In this document: piece after piece, positions 60,302 through 64,000 of the stretch
How positions within the stretch are numbered: the first letter of the stretch is position 1
Layout: each line of letters opens with the position of its first letter
NCBI RefSeq assembly: GCF_030406385.1
Contig: NZ_JAUEPM010000008.1
Location: 83,537-147,536, forward strand
Length of the DNA: 64,000 nt
Direction of reading: 5' to 3'
Origin: Microbacterium oryzae
GTDB taxonomy: Bacteria > Actinomycetota > Actinomycetes > Actinomycetales > Microbacteriaceae
The notes under the pieces: generated by a model
The model's database searches: none
What the model saw: the letters and a program-made list of their open reading frames with translations, nothing else
What the model was told of the DNA's origin: nothing
Position numbers and translations under genes: made by a program

Positions 60302-60864
60302 GTGACGGTGTTGACGGAAGCGAGGTTGTTTGAGCACTCGAGCGTGCCGCTAACCGTGCGCGATCAGATGGCCGCGCGGGCGCGGGGCATGGCAGGGCCG
60401 GTCGTCAGCCAGCAGCTCTACAACGCGCTGTGCCGTCATGTCGAGTCCGAGTACCACGAGGCCGCGACACGATTCGACACGTCGGTGATCGCCTACAACC
60501 CGCTCGCCGGCGGTCTACTCACCGGGAAACATAGCTACGAAGAAGCCCCCAACGGGGTCGGTTCGGAGGCGAGCGTCTGCTCCGCATGTACACCGAGCGG
60601 TACTGGGAGCCGCGCATGTTCCAGGCGGTCGACCGGCTCCGTGCCGTCGCCTCCGAGGCCGGGATCGAGATGCTCGAACTCGCGCTGCGATGGCTCCACG
60701 GCAGGCCGGGGGTGTCCGGTGCGCTGATCGGCGGATCGCGGATCGCGCACGTCACCACGAACCTGGACGCCCTCGAGCAGGGACCCCTGGACGTGTGGAT
60801 CGTTGAGCAGATCGATGCCATCGGCGACTGGCTGGATGGGCCCGTGCCCGCTTACAACCGATGA
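60302..60864 (+). pseudogene. Aldo/keto reductase, truncated and frameshifted
   Basis: One frame reads GPVVSQQLYNALCRHVESEY then FDTSVIAYNPLAGGLLTGKH to about 60560. Another continues RMYTERYWEPRMFQAVDRLR to DGPVPAYNR at 60864. These are the C-terminal half of an aldo/keto reductase; the N-terminal half with the catalytic Tyr is missing. Confidence 0.75.
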
Positions 60865-60878
60865 CGAAGAGGACGACG

Positions 60879-61650
60879 ATGAGCATCAAGTACGCCCGCC
60901 GCGTGAAGGAGCGGCAACGAATAGTCGGCTACTGGTCCGTCCTCGACGCCCCGTCGTCCTTGAGCGTCTTGGTCGTGTCGGTTACGACTACGTCGCGATC
61001 GACGGCCAACACGGACTCCTCGGCTACTCCGGCATCCTTGCCGGGCTACTCGCAATCGACGCCGGCGCCGGCGCGGGAGGCACAGGGACGGTCGGGCTGG
61101 TCCGCGTGCAGATCAAGGTACCGCCGTGATCGGCCAGGCCCTGGACGCCGGCGCGCACGGCGTCATCGTCCCGCAGGTGAATAACGCAGACGACGCCGCG
61201 CAAGCGGTATCGGCTGCCACCTACCCACCGCGCGGGATTCGCTCCTACGGTCCGATGCGCTCACAGCTGAGAATCGGCCCGGCCCCTGCCGAAGCGGACG
61301 CGAGCTCCGTCGTCCTGGCGATGATCGAGACCGCGGAAGGCCTCGACAACGTCGAGGAGATCGCCGCAGTCCCCGGCGTGTCCGGCCTGTACATCGGCCC
61401 CTCCGACCTCGCACTCGCGCTGGGCGCCCGCACACCCTCGGACCCCGAGAGCGCGAATCGCTTCACCGCCGCGCTGGAACGGATCCGAACCGCAGCAGAC
61501 ACCCACGGCTTGTCGGTGCTGATCCACACTCCGGACGGCGAAACCGCACGACGACGCCTCACCGAGGAATTCGGCGCGACGATCGCGAGCGACCTGGTGC
61601 ACCTCGAGGTCGCCGCGCGCGACCACCTCGACGTCCCGATAGGCGACTAA
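60879..61650 (+). pseudogene. HpcH/HpaI aldolase, frameshifted twice
   Basis: Three frames hold consecutive parts: MSIKYARRVKERQRIVGYWS (60879), then VGYDYVAIDGQHGLLGYSGI (about 60980), then IGQALDAGAHGVIVPQVNNA (61126) to HLDVPIGD. Together they match an HpcH/HpaI-type aldolase, with IGPSDLALALG near the end. Two indels prevent expression of the full enzyme. It sits next to the decayed reductase, a former catabolic pair. Confidence 0.78.
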
Positions 61651-61672
61651 CACCTTTCCCCGCGGTGCCGAC

Positions 61673-61692
61673 GGTGCCGAGCACTCGGCACC
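61673..61692 (+). terminator. Hairpin after the aldolase remnant
   Basis: GGTGCCGAG-CA-CTCGGCACC, a perfect 9-bp stem 22 bases after the stop. A larger GCGGTGCCG/CGGCACCGC pairing overlaps it. Confidence 0.6.
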
Positions 61693-62026
61693 GCGCTCAC
61701 ACGTCCTGAGGAGCCTCACTCGTGATAGATGGATGATCGCTGCTTGAACCTGTTGATTTCAGTCTTCGAGGAGGGCGAGCCATTTCACTCTGGGTGAAGT
61801 CGTCAGCGGACACGTCGAGCTCCGCCTTCGATTGGAAGGGCGCGCCCCTCATACCTCGCCAAATCGTGCAACGTCCGGTGCCGCTCCCCCGATTGAGAGT
61901 CCGTGCGCTGCGCTGACCGGGAATGCCCGGTAACAGATTGATGTCCGCTTTCTGATAAGCGCTCTCGGTACAGGGCCGCTCATCCTCCCGCGCGCTCTTC
62001 CATGGAGAAATCCGCGCACGCTCGAT
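61693..62026. other. Gap with nothing recognised
   Basis: 334 bases without a credible ORF or repeat between the aldolase remnant and the arabinofuranosidase fragment. Confidence 0.5.
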
Positions 62027-62395
62027 CTAGTTGAGCGAGTCGGGTGTGGCGCCCTGCTGGCCGGAGATTGCCAGCACCAGGACTGTCCATGAGACAGGCG
62101 GAAGCTCGACGGTCAAGAATCCGTCACTGATCATTGCCGAGCTGTTGGCCTGTGTTTTCACACGTTCTGGATCCTCGAGCGTGTTCGCCGCATAGACATC
62201 TGCATCGCTCAAGGTGTGAGCTTCTGTGAGGGTCGTCTTTCCGAACGCCGAAACGTCGACCACGCACGCGGCCACGTCGGTCTGGCTGCGGTTGACGAGA
62301 AAGATAGCGCTTCGTCCTGCGGCTGCATCGTGCGTCGCTGTGATGTCGACGAGTTCGACATCACCGTGCTGTTCGCGTTCGATGTCCTCGGCGCG
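62027..62395 (-). pseudogene. GH51 alpha-L-arabinofuranosidase, C-terminal fragment
   Basis: The minus-strand frame reads DVELVDITATHD then GRSAIFLVNRSQTDVAACVV and ends LTVELPPVSWTVLVLAISG, the C-terminal beta domain of GH51 arabinofuranosidases. The catalytic barrel is absent. Homology ends near 62395 where the GNAT fragment begins. Confidence 0.65.
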
Positions 62396-62399
62396 GAGT

Positions 62400-62623
62400 G
62401 GGCCGAGTCAAGCGCTGCGGCTTGGAACGAGCCATCGCTCGCCGTCTCTCGAAAACTCGGATACGAGATGAACGGAGTAACACGCGTCTCGCCACGGCAG
62501 GGTGAACCGGTCGATGAACAACGAGTGCGCCTCACCCGAGCCGCATTCAACCGCCCAGCATGGACTATCACGACGCGAGGAACTGACGCTGCGGTCTCTC
62601 AGCTCGGAATTGCCATCAGCTGA
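62400..62623 (+). pseudogene. GNAT acetyltransferase, C-terminal fragment
   Basis: The plus-strand frame reads SSAAAWNEPSLAVSRKLGYE then MNGVTRVSPRQGEPVDEQRV, the last 75 residues of a GNAT protein; the acetyl-CoA loop is lost. It abuts the oppositely oriented GH51 fragment, and palindromic site G follows its stop by 18 bases. Confidence 0.6.
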
Positions 62624-62641
62624 ACGAGGCCCGCTGCCAGG

Positions 62642-62671
62642 TGTCCCGGTGAAGGGTGGTCTATCGGGACG
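62642..62671 (+). repeat. Boundary palindrome, site G
   Basis: TGTCCCGGTGAAGGGTG then GTCTATCGGGACG, two differences from site E although 14 kb away. Confidence 0.85.
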
Positions 62672-62747
62672 ACCTCTCGCCCTGCGGCGTCCGGTGTAGC
62701 ACCGGTCATTGGGACAGGATCTCGTCGATTGCAGTGCCTTCGCATGA

Positions 62748-63593
62748 TCACGGAGAGGGCAAAACCGCCGTGTCCGCGCTTGCTTCGTCGAGCAACCTCC
62801 CGATCGCCTCCCACGCCTGCTGACCGAGCCGACGATCCTCGCGCTCGGATCCCCCACGCAACATCGCCGCGCCCCCTGCTATCAGGTGCTCTCCAGGGAG
62901 GATCGTTCGGTGCCCAGCCTCCGGTGATGTGACGGCTGTCGTACTCAGACCGAACCCTGCGCGCCGAGAACTTATCTGCTCCGCGTGACCCGTGCTCGGC
63001 CAGACCTGATCGTCCCCACCGGCGACCACCACTAGTCGCGGGATCCGCTCGACGGGGATCGACGCCGCGGCCGCTCGATCGGGGTACGCCTGCATTGACC
63101 GCTCGTAGAGGGGCCGGAATCGAGCAGGAGTCTCCTCGACGTAGCCGGTCCAGTCGAACGGCACGTACGGCAGCGGCTGGTCGTTCAGCGTCCAGTGGGA
63201 GGTTTGACGGCCTTCATCGTCGTACCCGGCCCACACCACGCTCGATGGCGCGAAAGCGACCACTCCAGCCGACCCGCCGTGAAGGGCCCCGCATAGAAGC
63301 GCGGCCTCTGAACCGAAGGAGGTCCCGACCATCCACACGCGGTCGCACTCGCGGCGCAGGTCGTCGAGGCGCTGGAGAAAGGTCTCGAGTGGTATCTCCC
63401 ACGGTCCGCTCTGCTGCTCGGGCCCGCCGAACCACCGAATGGACTCGGCGACTGCGCCGAGTCCAGCGAACACTCGCGCTCGTTCAGCGTCTACACGGCC
63501 ACTGGACCCGGCCACGACGAGGACCCCGTCGCCGGTCTGCTCTGTTGGAACCCAGCGCACGCCCTCGGGGCCGGAGAGACGAATCTGGCGCAC
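62748..63593 (-). CDS. Alpha/beta hydrolase (BAAT C-terminal-like)
   Basis: About 281 residues from GTG 63593 (a TTG at 63611 would add six). Nucleophile elbow WMVGTSFGSEAALL, acid in VVVAGGDDQVWPS and histidine in SPEAGHRTILPGEH match the acyl-CoA thioester hydrolase/BAAT C-terminal domain. It is bracketed by palindromic sites G and H. Substrate unknown. Confidence 0.85.
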   Translation of the reverse strand: MRQIRLSGPEGVRWVPTEQTGDGVLVVAGSSGRVDAERARVFAGLGAVAESIRWFGGPEQQSGPWEIPLETFLQRLDDLRRECDRVWMVGTSFGSEAALLCGALHGGSAGVVAFAPSSVVWAGYDDEGRQTSHWTLNDQPLPYVPFDWTGYVEETPARFRPLYERSMQAYPDRAAAASIPVERIPRLVVVAGGDDQVWPSTGHAEQISSRRAGFGLSTTAVTSPEAGHRTILPGEHLIAGGAAMLRGGSEREDRRLGQQAWEAIGRLLDEASADTAVLPSP

Positions 63594-63646
63594 GCAGTCA
63601 GTCTGCCGCAATCGTTCGTGGCGAGGTCTCGACGCCGCATTCGGAA

Positions 63647-63676
63647 TGTCCCCGTGAAGGATCGTCTAGCGACCAC
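63647..63676 (+). repeat. Boundary palindrome, site H (diverged right arm)
   Basis: TGTCCCCGTGAAGGATC then GTCTAGCGACCA. The left half and the centre are kept; the right arm has decayed. Confidence 0.65.
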
Positions 63677-63734
63677 TTCCGAGCGGCAGCGAGCGGCTCA
63701 GTCACGGCCGGAAACGATCGTTTCTGGCAGGGAG

Positions 63735-63846
63735 GAGCTACACCACGGCTGAGTTGCTTGCCCTCAGTGACCCCACCGTGATTGCTACCCACCGGGCGGT
63801 GCGCGAGACGCCGGAGCGCTACACCCCGGCCGACGATCTGCCCTGA
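63735..63846 (+). pseudogene. Possible C-terminal gene fragment
   Basis: An open frame ending TTAELLALSDPTVIATHRAV then RETPERYTPADDLP and TGA. It has no start in frame and looks like the tail of a lost gene. Family not recognised. Confidence 0.3.
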
Positions 63847-63873
63847 CCGGCCGGCACCCCCATTCAGTTCGAA

Positions 63874-64000
63874 TGTCGGCGGCGCTCGAAAACTGGACAG
63901 TAGCGGCGCGTGAAAAGTGAACACTCAACGATTGGAGAGTGATCACTTTGGAGGACTGGGCTCTGATCCGCAGGCTCGCTGCGGAAGGCGTCTCGAAGGC
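63874..64000 (+). mobile_element. Left end of an IS21-family element (runs off the window)
   Basis: The end begins TGTCGGCGGCGCTCG, has the internal words GAAAACTGGACA and GTGAAAAGTGAACA typical of multiple terminal repeats of IS21 elements, and leads into an istA-like gene. Confidence 0.75.
63939..64000 (+). CDS. IS21-family transposase IstA, N-terminal part only
   Basis: The first 20 codons read VITLEDWALIRRLAAEGVSK, the usual IstA N-terminus leading into its helix-turn-helix. Start is GTG 63939, or TTG 63948 with GGAGAG upstream. The rest is outside the window. Confidence 0.8.
   Translation, partial: MITLEDWALIRRLAAEGVSK

Overview
The window is high-GC actinobacterial DNA, most like Microbacterium or another member of the Microbacteriaceae. 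The evidence is the GC-rich codon use, the many GTG and TTG starts, and the gene order lepA / hemW / hrcA-dnaJ-rsmE-HIT-phoH with rpsT, holA and comEC nearby. It splits into a core chromosomal part (1 to about 28,295) and an accessory part (about 28,295 to the right edge).

Core part. Positions 1-7447 carry a minus-strand housekeeping cluster: phoH, a HIT protein, rsmE, dnaJ, hrcA with a CIRCE operator, hemW, a DUF1990 gene and lepA. A large secreted nuclease follows, then a complete dipeptide/oligopeptide ABC importer (two permeases, a double ATPase and a lipoprotein binding protein), an alpha/beta hydrolase, rpsT and holA. From 18.9 to 26.7 kb lie small single genes (methyltransferase, AraC-GyrI regulator, GNAT, 2H phosphoesterase, TPR, VOC) mixed with two decayed genes. 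The core ends in comEC, which is cut at its conserved VSGAN motif.

Accessory part. A large serine integrase abuts the comEC break, followed by an excisionase-like gene and a P4-type primase/helicase, so this is the left end of an integrated element. Its right end and the rest of comEC are not in the window. Next comes 1.5 kb of almost uninterrupted hairpins (32.15-33.6 kb), then decayed DNA with short repeated sites, a BcgI-like restriction-modification operon (37.6-40.7 kb), IS3 and IS30 remnants, a membrane protein and an Abi gene with a structured leader.

From 44.5 to 49 kb, single small genes are separated by copies of a roughly 30-bp imperfect palindrome. Three unrelated ORFs stop at the same point inside it. 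Two more copies lie near 62.6-63.7 kb. One of these units, a GtrA gene, is split by an intact IS30-family element whose ends and 3-bp target duplication can be read exactly. From 49.2 to 58.4 kb there is a dense set of toxin-antitoxin-like loci: AbiEi-Fic fusion, Xre, Xre-RES, Fic/Doc, HipA with Xre, and VapBC. The rest is an AraC regulator with a TauE/SafE transporter, frameshifted metabolic genes, gene fragments and the start of an IS21 element.

The two features least explained by known families are the palindrome-bounded gene units and the hairpin array next to the replication genes. All calls come from reading the sequence and translations; no database search was run.
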